Assembly: GCA_901538445.1 (NCBI GenBank)
Contig: LR594585.1
Span: 821,500-885,499, forward strand
Length of the DNA stretch: 64,000 bases
Reading direction: 5' to 3'
Source of the DNA: Gemmataceae bacterium
GTDB lineage: Bacteria > Planctomycetota > Planctomycetia > Gemmatales > Gemmataceae
Part shown: positions 41,320-49,088 of the stretch, one piece after another
Position numbering within the stretch: the stretch's first letter is position 1
How the letters are laid out: the number at the start of each line of letters is the position of its first letter
Program-made: the position numbers and the translations under genes
Notes under the pieces: model-generated
What the model saw: only the letters and a program-made list of their open reading frames with translations
Database searches by the model: none
Told to the model about the DNA's origin: nothing

Positions 41320-44100
41320 TCACGCTCCGCTCTCGTCCGGGGCCGGGTCGGTGGCGACGGTGTCGCGGGCGACCTTGGCGACGGTGACGAGCTTGTCGCC
41401 GTCCTTGAGGTTCATCACGCGGACGCCCTGCGTGTTGCGGCCGACGGTGCGGATGTCGTCGACCTTCGACCGGGTCACCATCCCCTGCGACGTGATGAGC
41501 ATGATCTCGTCGCCGTCGCGGACGCTGTTGATGCTCACGACCTTGCCGTTCTTCGCGGTCACCTTCACGTCCTTCACGCCCTTGCCGCCGCGGCGCTGGA
41601 GCCGGTACCGCATGCCCGACGGGTCGTTCTCGTCGGCCGGCTCGTCGCCCTCGGCGGGCTCGGCGGGGGCCGCCTCGGCGTCGGCCGGCTCGTCGCCGTT
41701 GGCCTCGCCGGTCGCGGCGGCGAGGGCGGCCGGGTCGGCGTTCGCCCCGAACGGGGTCCGCTTGCCGTACCCGTTCTCGCACACGGTCAGCAGCAGCCCG
41801 TCCGGGTCGGCGACGACCATGCCGACGATCTCGTCGTCCTTGCCGAGCTTGATGCCCTTCACCCCGCGGGCGTTCCGGCCCATCGCACGGGCGTCGGCCT
41901 CGGAGAACCGGATCGCCATGCCGTTGCGGGTCGAGAGGACCACCTCGTCGCCGGGCTTCGTGAGGCACACGTCGATCAGCTCGTCGCCGTCGTCGAGCGA
42001 GATGCCGATGATGCCGTTGGTGCGCACGTTGCTGTACGCCATCAGCTCGGTCTTCTTCACCGTGCCCTTGCGGGTCGCCATCAGCAGGTTGAGCCCGTCC
42101 ACGAACTCGCGGACCGGCACGATGCTGGTGATCTTCTCGCCCTCCTTGAGCGACTGGAGCACGTTGGCGATGTTGCGGCCGGCCGAGGTGCGGTTCCCGG
42201 TCGGGATCTTGTACACCTTGAGCCAGTACAGTTGGCCCTTGTTGGTGAAGCACAGCAGGTACGACTTGGTGCTGGCGACGAAGAAGTGCTCGACGAAGTC
42301 CTCGTCCTTCACCCCGCCCTGCACCCCCTTGCCGCCGCGGTTCTGCACCCGGTACTCGGTCAGCGGCATCCGCTTGATGAACTGCTGGTGCGAGATCGTG
42401 ACGACGTTCGGCTCGTCCTCGATCAGGTCCTCCATGTCCACGTCGCCGCCGTCGTCGCTGAACTCGGTCTTGCGGGCGTCGCCGTACCGGGCCGCCATCT
42501 GCTCGAGGTCGGCCCGGATCACCGCCCGGACGTTCGCCTCGTCCGAGAGCAGCGTCTCGTAGTCGCGGATCTGGTCGCGGAGCGCCTGGTACTCCTTGAG
42601 GATCTCGTCGCTCTCCAGGTTGGCGAGCTGGCCGAGCTGGAGCCGCACCACGGCCTCGGCCTGGGCCTCGGTCATCTGGTACTCGGTCGTGGTGCCGAGT
42701 TCCCGCTGGAGCGCCGCGAACGCCTCGGCCCCGAGGGCGCGTTCCATCATGCTCGCCGGCACGCTCACCCCCTGGAGCCGCAGCTTCGCCTCGGTCCGGT
42801 TCGGCGACGTGCGGCAGATGCGGATCACCTCCTCGATGTTGGCGATCGCGATGAGCTGCCCCTCGAGCACGTGCCCGCGGCGCTTGGCCTCGCGGAGCAG
42901 GTACTCGGTGCGGCGGCGGATCACCTGCTGCCGGTGGTCGAGGAACTTCCGCATCAGCTCCTTGAGCGGCATCCGCCGGGGGTACCCGTCGGTCAGCGCC
43001 CACATGTTGATGCTGATGGTCTTCTGGAGCTTCGAGAACTGGTAGAGCTGGTTCAGCACCATGTGCGGGTCGGTGCCCCGCTTCAGCTCGACGACGATGC
43101 GGACCGGCTCGCCGCCGCGGGCGCTCGACTCGTCGCGGACCGCGCTGATGCCCGAGATCCGCTCGTCCTTCACGAGCTGCCCGATCTCCTCCAGCAGCGG
43201 GATGCGGCTGACCTGGAACGGCACTTCTTTAATCAGGATGTGCGGGCTCTTGCCCTCGACCACCTCGGTGCGGGCGCGGAGCGTGAGCTTGCCGTAGCCG
43301 GTGTTGTACGCCTCGACGACCCCCTGCCGGCCCATGACGATGCCGCCGGTCGGGAAGTCCGGCCCCGGGATCACCTCCAGCAGCTCCATCAGCGAGACGT
43401 CCGGGTTGTCGAGCACCTTGAGCAGCCCGAGGCACACCTCCTTGAGGTTGTGCGGGGGGATGTGCGTGGCGATGCCGACGGCGATCCCGTCGGACCCGTT
43501 GACGAGCAGGTTCGGGAACTTCGCCGGCAGCACGAGCGGCTCGCGGTACTTGCCGTCGTAGTTGTCGATGAAGTCCACGGTCTCGTGGTCGATGTCGTTG
43601 AGCAGCTCGTTGGCGACCGCGGTGAGCCGGGCCTCGGTGTACCGGTGCGCGGCCGGGGGGAGCCCGGCGATCGAGCCGAAGTTGCCCTGCCCGTGGACGA
43701 GCCGGTACCGCAGCACCCAGTCCTGCGCCATGCGAACGAGGGAATCGTAGATGGACGCGTCACCGTGGGGGTGATAGCGTTTCATGGTCTCGCCGATGAT
43801 GCCGGCGCACTTGCTGGTCGCGGCCGTCGGCGTGAGGCCGAGGTCGTTCATCGCGACGAGGATGCGGCGCTGCGACGGCTTGAGCCCGTCGCGGACGTCC
43901 GGCAGGGCCCGGCTGACGATGACCGACAGAGCGTAGGTCCGGTAGCTGGTCTGGAGTTCATCGACGATGTCGAGGTCGTCGATGGGGGCCGGCGGCAGGG
44001 CCGGGGTTCCGTCCGGCGGAGCGGGGGGTGGGGTTCTCGATGCCAACGGCGTCTCCTCGCTCGAACCCGCGGGTTTTCGGGCGTCCGCGGGGCTTCTCAC
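41320..44100 (-). CDS. gyrA: DNA gyrase subunit A
   Basis: A 926-residue type IIA topoisomerase subunit that cuts and rejoins DNA. Catalytic tyrosine lies in AHRYTEARL (Tyr about 154) after HGQGNFGSIAG. The quinolone-determining helix reads HPHGDASIYD (about 110-119): the position matching E. coli Ser83 is Ala, while the Asp87 equivalent is kept. The C-terminal domain has blades with a perfect GyrA box QRRGGKG and a variant QNRGGKG, so negative supercoiling is expected. An acidic alanine-rich insertion (about 45 residues after GYGKRTPFGANADP) precedes the perfect box. The start is uncertain: GTG 44100 lacks a ribosome-binding site, whereas TTG 44046 has GAGGAG seven bases upstream and conserved sequence begins after both. 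Confidence 0.95.
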   Translation of the reverse strand: MRSPADARKPAGSSEETPLASRTPPPAPPDGTPALPPAPIDDLDIVDELQTSYRTYALSVIVSRALPDVRDGLKPSQRRILVAMNDLGLTPTAATSKCAGIIGETMKRYHPHGDASIYDSLVRMAQDWVLRYRLVHGQGNFGSIAGLPPAAHRYTEARLTAVANELLNDIDHETVDFIDNYDGKYREPLVLPAKFPNLLVNGSDGIAVGIATHIPPHNLKEVCLGLLKVLDNPDVSLMELLEVIPGPDFPTGGIVMGRQGVVEAYNTGYGKLTLRARTEVVEGKSPHILIKEVPFQVSRIPLLEEIGQLVKDERISGISAVRDESSARGGEPVRIVVELKRGTDPHMVLNQLYQFSKLQKTISINMWALTDGYPRRMPLKELMRKFLDHRQQVIRRRTEYLLREAKRRGHVLEGQLIAIANIEEVIRICRTSPNRTEAKLRLQGVSVPASMMERALGAEAFAALQRELGTTTEYQMTEAQAEAVVRLQLGQLANLESDEILKEYQALRDQIRDYETLLSDEANVRAVIRADLEQMAARYGDARKTEFSDDGGDVDMEDLIEDEPNVVTISHQQFIKRMPLTEYRVQNRGGKGVQGGVKDEDFVEHFFVASTKSYLLCFTNKGQLYWLKVYKIPTGNRTSAGRNIANVLQSLKEGEKITSIVPVREFVDGLNLLMATRKGTVKKTELMAYSNVRTNGIIGISLDDGDELIDVCLTKPGDEVVLSTRNGMAIRFSEADARAMGRNARGVKGIKLGKDDEIVGMVVADPDGLLLTVCENGYGKRTPFGANADPAALAAATGEANGDEPADAEAAPAEPAEGDEPADENDPSGMRYRLQRRGGKGVKDVKVTAKNGKVVSINSVRDGDEIMLITSQGMVTRSKVDDIRTVGRNTQGVRVMNLKDGDKLVTVAKVARDTVATDPAPDESGA

Positions 44101-44276
44101 TTCGTTCAGGAACGTGGTGAGATTTTACGAGAAACCGCCCCCCCGAACCAGCGCCGTTGCCGCGGATCGTGAACTTTTCGAAGACGCGCAAGCTGCTTAC
44201 CAGAAACGTTTTGCAGCGACGATTCCCGGGCCGGCGCGCCGGCCCGCCACGAGCCCCACGATTCGAGAAAGAACCC

Positions 44277-44918
44277 ATGCGTACCGTGCCGTTTGCGGGC
44301 CTGTTCGGAGCCCTCCTCGCCCTCGCCGCCGCGCACCACGCGCCGGCCCGTGCGCAGGCCCCCAAGGACGCGCCGAAGCTGGTCGTGAAGGACACCCCGG
44401 CGGCCGAGTTCACCCGCACCAAGGCGCTCAAGGTGAAGGTGACGGCCGAGTTCACCGAGGTGAAGCTCGGGGAGATCCTGAAGGAGTTCGCGCACCTCGC
44501 CGAGGAGAAGACCGACGAGCCGCTGATGCTCGCCTACGGCGAGGGGTTCCCGTTCGCCAAGAAGGTGACGTTCAAGGCCACCAACGTGACGCTCGAAGCG
44601 GCCCTCGACGCGCTGCTGAAGAAGGCAGGCGGCACGCTCGGGTACGTCGTGGTGTCGAAGGACGGCGACAAGTACGATGGGTGGGTGCGGCTGACGGCGA
44701 CCGGCGAGCGCGGCGTCGAGACCCCGCCGCCCGGCGCGGCCGAGGAGGCCGAGGCCGCCGCGAGGCTGGGCCTGGCGAAGAAGCTCATCGACGCGAAGAA
44801 GCCGGCCTCGGCCAAACCGGTGCTCGAGATCGTCGCCCGCACCTACCCCGGCACCAGGGCCGGCGCGGAGGCGAAGGCGCTGCTGGAGAAGCTGGTGAAG
44901 GAAATGGAGAAGGAGTAG
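44277..44918 (+). CDS. Exported protein with secretin-N-like domain
   Basis: A 213-residue protein. A signal peptide (MRTVPFAGLFGALLALAAAHHAPARAQA) is followed by a domain with VKVTAEFTEVKLGEILKEFAHLAEE and VTFKATNVTLEAALDALLKKAGGTLGYVV, the helix-strand pattern of secretin N-domains. The C-terminal part (AARLGLAKKLIDAKKPASAKPVLEIVARTYPGTRAGAEAKALLEKL) looks like one TPR-type helical hairpin. The precise role is unknown; a periplasmic binding or scaffold function is inferred. The ATG at 44277 follows GAGAAAGAA. The repeat element starting at 44925 follows its stop within ten bases. Confidence 0.7.
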   Translation: MRTVPFAGLFGALLALAAAHHAPARAQAPKDAPKLVVKDTPAAEFTRTKALKVKVTAEFTEVKLGEILKEFAHLAEEKTDEPLMLAYGEGFPFAKKVTFKATNVTLEAALDALLKKAGGTLGYVVVSKDGDKYDGWVRLTATGERGVETPPPGAAEEAEAAARLGLAKKLIDAKKPASAKPVLEIVARTYPGTRAGAEAKALLEKLVKEMEKE

Positions 44919-44924
44919 CGGCCG

Positions 44925-45507
44925 TCGGCGGCAGAAGAAAGACGCCTTCGGCGGCAGAGGACAGAGGACAGAGGGCAGAAGACAGGGGACAGCGATCAAC
45001 AAATAGGTGAGGTTGGATCAGCGGGCACGGTACCGGAGGGCTTCGGATGAAGATCCACTCAGCGAAGGAGTTGATCGTTTACCGCAAAGCCTTTGAACTC
45101 GGCAAGCTCGTGTTCGAGTTAACCCTCCGGTTCCCGCGGGAGGAAGTGTACGCTCTCACGAGTCAGGTTCGCCGGTCGTCTCGCTCGGTGTGCCTGAACC
45201 TACGTGAGGCGTGGGCGAAGCGGCGCTACGAGGCTCACTTCGTCAGCAAGCTCACCGGTTGCGACGGCGAGGTGAACGAAACGGACTCCGCCCTCGATTT
45301 CGCGCTGGTGCACGGGTACATCAGTGAGGAGCAACACAAGCAGGCCACGCAACTCTGCTGCGAGGTCGGACGAATGCTCGGCTCGATGATTCGCGACCCG
45401 AGCCCGTTCCTGATCTCGTAGAACGGTTGACTCCTGTTTCTGTTCGCTGCTCACTGCCCTCTGTCCGCTGTCCTCTGCCGCCGAAGGCGTCTGTCTTCTG
45501 CCGCCGA
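44925..45507 (+). mobile_element. S23-type gene flanked by 54-nt inverted repeats
   Basis: The arms at 44925-44978 and 45454-45507 are inverted copies matching at 52 of 54 positions. Each contains GACGCCTTCGGCGGCAGAGG and GGACAGAGGGCAG. Between them lies only the four-helix-bundle gene at 45047-45421. The layout (one S23-type ORF inside a long inverted repeat) copies that of intervening sequences in some bacterial 23S rRNA genes, but this one is between protein genes. No transposase is present. Mobility is inferred; no target-site duplication could be assigned. Confidence 0.7.
45047..45421 (+). CDS. Four-helix-bundle protein, S23/IVP family
   Basis: A 124-residue protein of the 23S rRNA-intervening-sequence (S23, PF05635) family. 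Family sequence is clear: ELIVYRKAFELGKLVFELT, FPREEVYALTSQVRRSSRSVCLNLREAW, YEAHFVSKLTGCDGEVNETDSALDFAL and YISEEQHKQATQLCCEVGRMLGSMI. Homologues form pentamers of four-helix bundles; their function is not settled. Codon use includes more A/T-ending codons than neighbouring genes (for example AAGATCCACTCAGCG, GTTTACCGCAAAGCCTTT), consistent with transfer. It is the only gene inside the inverted repeat element. Confidence 0.92.
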   Translation: MKIHSAKELIVYRKAFELGKLVFELTLRFPREEVYALTSQVRRSSRSVCLNLREAWAKRRYEAHFVSKLTGCDGEVNETDSALDFALVHGYISEEQHKQATQLCCEVGRMLGSMIRDPSPFLIS

Positions 45508-45533
45508 AGGCGTCTGTGGCCGAAGGCCCCGCC

Positions 45534-46232
45534 ATGAGCCGCGAGTCCCGCAAGCGCGACGTGCCGTGGATCACCCCGGAGCTGGCGGACCCGGACGGGT
45601 TCGTCGGGGTCGGCGGCGACCTCGGGCCGCGCACGCTCCTGCGGGCGTACTCCGAGGGCGTGTTCCCGTGGTACAACGAGGGCGACCCGATCCTGTGGTG
45701 GTCGCCGAACCCGCGGGCGATCTTCGAGCTGGCCGACGGCGCGACGCCGGACGGCACCCCGGGGTACGGCGGGCTCCACGTGTCGCACCGGCTCGCCCGC
45801 ACGATCCGCTCGGGCAAGTTCCGCGTCACGGTGAACGAGTGCTTCGAGGCGGTGATGCGTGCGTGCGGGGAGAACCGCGAGGGCGGGACGTGGGTCACGG
45901 CCGACATGCTCGCGGCGTACACCGAACTGCACCGCCGCGGGCACGCGCACAGCCTGGAAACGTGGGTCGGCGACGAACTCGCCGGCGGCATCTACGGCGT
46001 GGCGGTGGGCGGGGCGTTCGCGGCCGAGTCGATGTTCTTCCGCGTCTCGGACGGCTCGAAGGTGGCACTGGCGGCGCTGGTCGCGCGGCTGCGGGAGCGG
46101 GGGTTCGCGCTGCTCGACGTGCAGATGAAGACCCCGCACACCACGCGGCTCGGGGCGTCGAACATCTCGCGGACCGAGTACCTGCGGCGGCTCCGGGCGG
46201 CGGTGGCGATGGCGGGCGTGAGTTTTGTGTGA
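45534..46232 (+). CDS. aat: Leucyl/phenylalanyl-tRNA--protein transferase
   Basis: A 232-residue enzyme that attaches Leu or Phe from tRNA to proteins with N-terminal Arg or Lys, making primary N-degrons for ClpS/ClpAP. Signatures are FVGVGGDLGPRTLLRAYSEGVFPWY, ILWWSPNPRAIF, GTWVTADMLAAYTELHRRGHAHSLETW, LAGGIYGVAVGGAFAAESMF and LLDVQMKTPHTTRLGA. The ATG at 45534 is chosen over a GTG at 45516; the sequence upstream is the right arm and tail of the S23 element, so the element lies within 30 bases of this start and may have replaced its native leader. Confidence 0.95.
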   Translation: MSRESRKRDVPWITPELADPDGFVGVGGDLGPRTLLRAYSEGVFPWYNEGDPILWWSPNPRAIFELADGATPDGTPGYGGLHVSHRLARTIRSGKFRVTVNECFEAVMRACGENREGGTWVTADMLAAYTELHRRGHAHSLETWVGDELAGGIYGVAVGGAFAAESMFFRVSDGSKVALAALVARLRERGFALLDVQMKTPHTTRLGASNISRTEYLRRLRAAVAMAGVSFV

Positions 46233-46239
46233 CGAGACG

Positions 46240-46320
46240 CAGGCGTCGGTCGCCGGGCGAGCCGTGCCGGTCACGGCACGGGTAGGCGGTCACCCGCGTC
46301 GTGACTGACGCGGCTCGCCA
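46240..46320. repeat. Hairpin between convergent aat and kinase genes
   Basis: Outer words GACGCAGGCGTCGGTCGCCGG and CGTGACTGACGCGGCTCGCC and inner GCCGTGCCGGTCACGGCAC form nested stems between the stops at 46232 and 46332. It is suited to bidirectional termination. The GGCGAGC outer words recall the 5550 palindrome. Confidence 0.6.
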
Positions 46321-46331
46321 GGAACCCCCGC

Positions 46332-48245
46332 TCACTTCTCGGTCGCGGGGAACGGCGGCGCGCCGGCCGCGATCCACCGGCGGACGGTGTCGATCTCCTC
46401 GGGGGTCATCCGCGGACGGCTCCGCGGCGGCATGAGGAGCGGGTCGCGGGGGGCCGCGACGAGCAGCGTGTAGAACTCCGACTCGTCCGGGTTGCCAGGG
46501 ACCACGACCTTCCGCGTCTCGGTCAGCAGGTTGTGGTCGAGCACGAGGATGCCGGCCCGCGCGTTCTCGTGCTGGTGGCACTCGTAGCAGTGCCGCACGG
46601 TGATCGCCTTCACCTCGGCGGCGAGTTCGGACCGCGGCACGACCGGCGGGGTCGGGTGCCCGGGGTCCTCGGGCGGGAACGGCGGCGCGCCGCCCGCGAT
46701 CCACTCCCGCAGGATGCCCAGTTCGAGCGACGACACCCGCGGCAGCCGCAGCTCCTCCTCGCGGGGCGGCATGGTGCCGTCGGCGATGCGCTGGATCAGC
46801 CGCGACTGGTCCGGGTGCCCGGGGACGACGTTCTTGCGGTGCGGGTCGAGGAGCGAGGCGCGGTCGAGGGCGAGGAAGTCCCGGTCCACCTTGTCGGGGT
46901 TCGCGCCGTGGCACTCGTAGCAGTGCCGCTGGAGGATCTCGCGGGCCTGCGGGGCGACCGCGACGGCCCGCGCCCGCCGCCGCTCGGCCGCGACGTAGTC
47001 CCCGCCCCACACCGCGACCGGCGCGAGGCCCACCGCCGCGACGAGGGCGACCAGAACCGGCCGGCGGCGGCACCACCGCACGGCCCGCACGGCCCGCGAG
47101 TGCGACCGCGCCGCGACCGGCCGGCCCGCGAGGAACCGCTTCAGGTCGTCGGCCAGCGCCTCGGCCGTGGGGTAGCGGTCGCCGGGCCGCTTCTCCAGGC
47201 ACTTGAGGCACACGGCGTCGAGGTCGCGCGGCACCGCGGGGCGGGCCGCGCGCGGCGGCTCGGGCTCGTCGCTCACCACCTTCTTCAGCGTGCCGAGCAC
47301 GGTGCCGGCCTGGAACGGCGGGCGGCCGGTGAGCGCCTCGTACAGGATCGCGCCGAGCGCGTACACGTCCACCGCCGGGCCACTGGTGCCGCCCTCGCCG
47401 GCCGCCTGCTCCGGGGCCATGTACGCCGGCGTGCCGACGACCTCGCCGGTCGCGGTGTGGTTCGAGTCGGCCCCGAGCCGCTTGGCGAGGCCGAAGTCGG
47501 CGACCTTCGGGGGGCCGGTGGGCAGTGGGGAGTGGTCAGTGGGCAGAGAAGACGGAGGGCGTCCGTTCTGAATGCCCGCTGCCCACTCCCCACTGCCTAC
47601 TCCGAAGAGGACGTTTCCCGGCTTCAGGTCGCGGTGGACGACGCCGCGAACGTGGGCGTGGTGGACGGCACGGGCGAGCACCTCGACGACCTCGGCGGCG
47701 GCGGCCGGCGCGAGCGGCCCCCGTTCGAGCACGGTCGCGAGCGTGCCGCCGGCGAGGTACTCCATCGAGAAGAACGAGTGCCCGTCGACCTCGCCGACCT
47801 CGTGGACCTGCACGATGTGCGGGTGCTGGAGGTGCGCGATCGCCTCGGCCTCGGCGCGGAACCGGGCGAGGTTCTTCGGCCCGGCCCGGAACCCGGCGAT
47901 CATCTTCAGCGCGACGACCCGGCGGAGCTTCACCTGCACGGCCCGGTACACGATCCCCATGCCGCCCTGGTCGATCACGTCGAGCAGCTCGTACCCGAGC
48001 GGGAGGAGCTTCTCGGCGAGGTGCCCCGGGACGCCCGCGGGGGCGCTGTCGCCGCCGGTGCGGGTCGCCTTCGGCCCGAGGCTCAGCAGCGCCTCCATCG
48101 ACTCGAACGCCTTGACCCGCTGCGTGAGTTCGCCGACCAGCTCGGGGTGGTGCTCGCACAGTTCGCCGACCGACGCGGACAGGCCGCGCCGCCGGCGGTC
48201 CTGCCAGCGGAGGAGCAGTTCGTCGATCACGTCGGCGGTGGACAC
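46332..48245 (-). CDS. Ser/Thr kinase fused to two cytochrome-type domains
   Basis: A 637-residue membrane protein. The N-terminal kinase domain is catalytically complete: IDQGGMGIVY, VALK (Lys 114), HRDLKPGN (204-211), DFG (250-252) and MAPEQ. A transmembrane segment follows (about 396-413, VLVALVAAVGLAPVAVWGG), then two planctomycete cytochrome domains with CYECH at 442-446 and 553-557, each with MPP and REWIAGGAPPF-type endings. The kinase should be cytoplasmic and the haem domains periplasmic. Residues about 216-244, between the catalytic loop and DFG, are a translated palindrome, not kinase sequence. Start is GTG 48245 with GGAGG seven bases upstream. The ECF sigma factor gene lies directly upstream on the same strand. 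Confidence 0.92.
   Translation of the reverse strand: MSTADVIDELLLRWQDRRRRGLSASVGELCEHHPELVGELTQRVKAFESMEALLSLGPKATRTGGDSAPAGVPGHLAEKLLPLGYELLDVIDQGGMGIVYRAVQVKLRRVVALKMIAGFRAGPKNLARFRAEAEAIAHLQHPHIVQVHEVGEVDGHSFFSMEYLAGGTLATVLERGPLAPAAAAEVVEVLARAVHHAHVRGVVHRDLKPGNVLFGVGSGEWAAGIQNGRPPSSLPTDHSPLPTGPPKVADFGLAKRLGADSNHTATGEVVGTPAYMAPEQAAGEGGTSGPAVDVYALGAILYEALTGRPPFQAGTVLGTLKKVVSDEPEPPRAARPAVPRDLDAVCLKCLEKRPGDRYPTAEALADDLKRFLAGRPVAARSHSRAVRAVRWCRRRPVLVALVAAVGLAPVAVWGGDYVAAERRRARAVAVAPQAREILQRHCYECHGANPDKVDRDFLALDRASLLDPHRKNVVPGHPDQSRLIQRIADGTMPPREEELRLPRVSSLELGILREWIAGGAPPFPPEDPGHPTPPVVPRSELAAEVKAITVRHCYECHQHENARAGILVLDHNLLTETRKVVVPGNPDESEFYTLLVAAPRDPLLMPPRSRPRMTPEEIDTVRRWIAAGAPPFPATEK
47514..47603. 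repeat. Palindrome inside the kinase gene, GGCAGTGGGGAGTGG family
   Basis: Arms GGTGGGCAGTGGGGAGTGG (from 47516) and CTGCCCACTCCCCACTGCC (to about 47597) are inverted copies around a ~30-nt centre. The insertion is in frame, about 29 residues rich in Gly, Ser, Pro and Thr. Related words lie between accB and accC (56726 onward) and at about 49788-49808. Confidence 0.88.
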
Positions 48246-48265
48246 CGCGACCTCCTTCCTTCGGA

Positions 48266-48358
48266 GTTTCGAGTTTCTCGTTTGGAGTCTCAAGTTACCG
48301 GCGTTGCGCGCGGCTCTCCCGCGCCCAACTCGAAACCTTGAACTCGAAACTCGAAACT
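48266..48358. repeat. Palindrome with AACTCGAAAC words
   Basis: Arms AGTTTCGAGTTTCTCG...CAAGTT and AACTCGAAACCTTGAACTCG...AAACT pair around a CG-rich centre. It occupies the gap between the sigma factor stop and the kinase start, and its right edge overlaps the TAG of the sigma factor gene. A hairpin here could uncouple expression of the two genes. Confidence 0.85.
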
Positions 48359-48956
48359 ACTCAAGCGGTTCCCCCTTGCGGAGCCGGTGCAGGCCCAGCA
48401 GCGCGGCCTGCCACCGGCGCTGGACGGTGCGGAGCCCGACCCCGAGCACGTCGGCCGCGGCGTCCTGCGTGAGCCCCTGGTAGAACACGAGGCCGAACAC
48501 CTCGCGCTGCTCGTCGGGCAGCGCCGCGACCTGCTCGTGGAACTCGCCCCAGTCGGCCAGCGCCGCCGGCTCGTGCGGGTCGCTGGCCGCGTCGGCGGCG
48601 GGGCGGCCGCCGGTGCTCTCGTGGTGCGCCGCCGCGCTCTCGGGGCCGGCGTGGTGCCGGGCGAGGTCGATCAACTCGCGGCGGACCTGCGCGGTCGCCA
48701 GCGCGTAGAAGTCGCGGGGCGTCGCGGGCCGCACCTGCTCCAGCGCCCGGCACAGGCGCATCAGCGCGCTCTGAAGCACGTCGTCGGTCTGCGACCATCG
48801 GCGGACCCGCGGGTAGTCCCGGAGCATCCGCCGGGCGAGCGCCCGGAGCCGCTCGCCGGCCTGCGCGATCAGGTCGTTGAGCGCGCCCGCGTCGCCGCGG
48901 CGGAACCGCGACAGGTGGTCGGTGATGGCGGTGGTGTTCGTGGGGCCGTCCGACAT
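48357..48956 (-). CDS. ECF-type RNA polymerase sigma factor
   Basis: A 199-residue sigma-70 factor of the extracytoplasmic-function type common in planctomycetes. Region 2 contains MLRDYPRVRRWSQTDDVLQSALMRLCRAL and DFYALATAQVRRELIDLARHH. Region 4 contains LPDEQREVFGLVFYQGLTQDAAADVLGVGLRTVQRRWQAALLGL, with the helix-turn-helix at its end. An acidic alanine-rich linker joins them. The ATG at 48956 was preferred over 48995. The membrane kinase with cytochrome domains follows; in planctomycetes such sigma factors are often paired with kinases that are thought to control them. Confidence 0.9.
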   Translation of the reverse strand: MSDGPTNTTAITDHLSRFRRGDAGALNDLIAQAGERLRALARRMLRDYPRVRRWSQTDDVLQSALMRLCRALEQVRPATPRDFYALATAQVRRELIDLARHHAGPESAAAHHESTGGRPAADAASDPHEPAALADWGEFHEQVAALPDEQREVFGLVFYQGLTQDAAADVLGVGLRTVQRRWQAALLGLHRLRKGEPLE

Positions 48957-49088
48957 GGAGCAGCACTCGGCGGGCGTCCGGCGGGGGACTGTCAATCTCT
49001 TATTTGAGCGAATTCCATCTTAGCCCGCCCGCGGCCGCGAATCAAGGCGGCCGCAGCCTGCTAAAGTTGACGGTGGAGGAACACATTG

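Noticed and set aside
44925-45507. The S23 element as part of an rRNA gene
   Set aside because: Neither flank resembles 23S rRNA; the neighbours are protein genes (an exported protein and aat).
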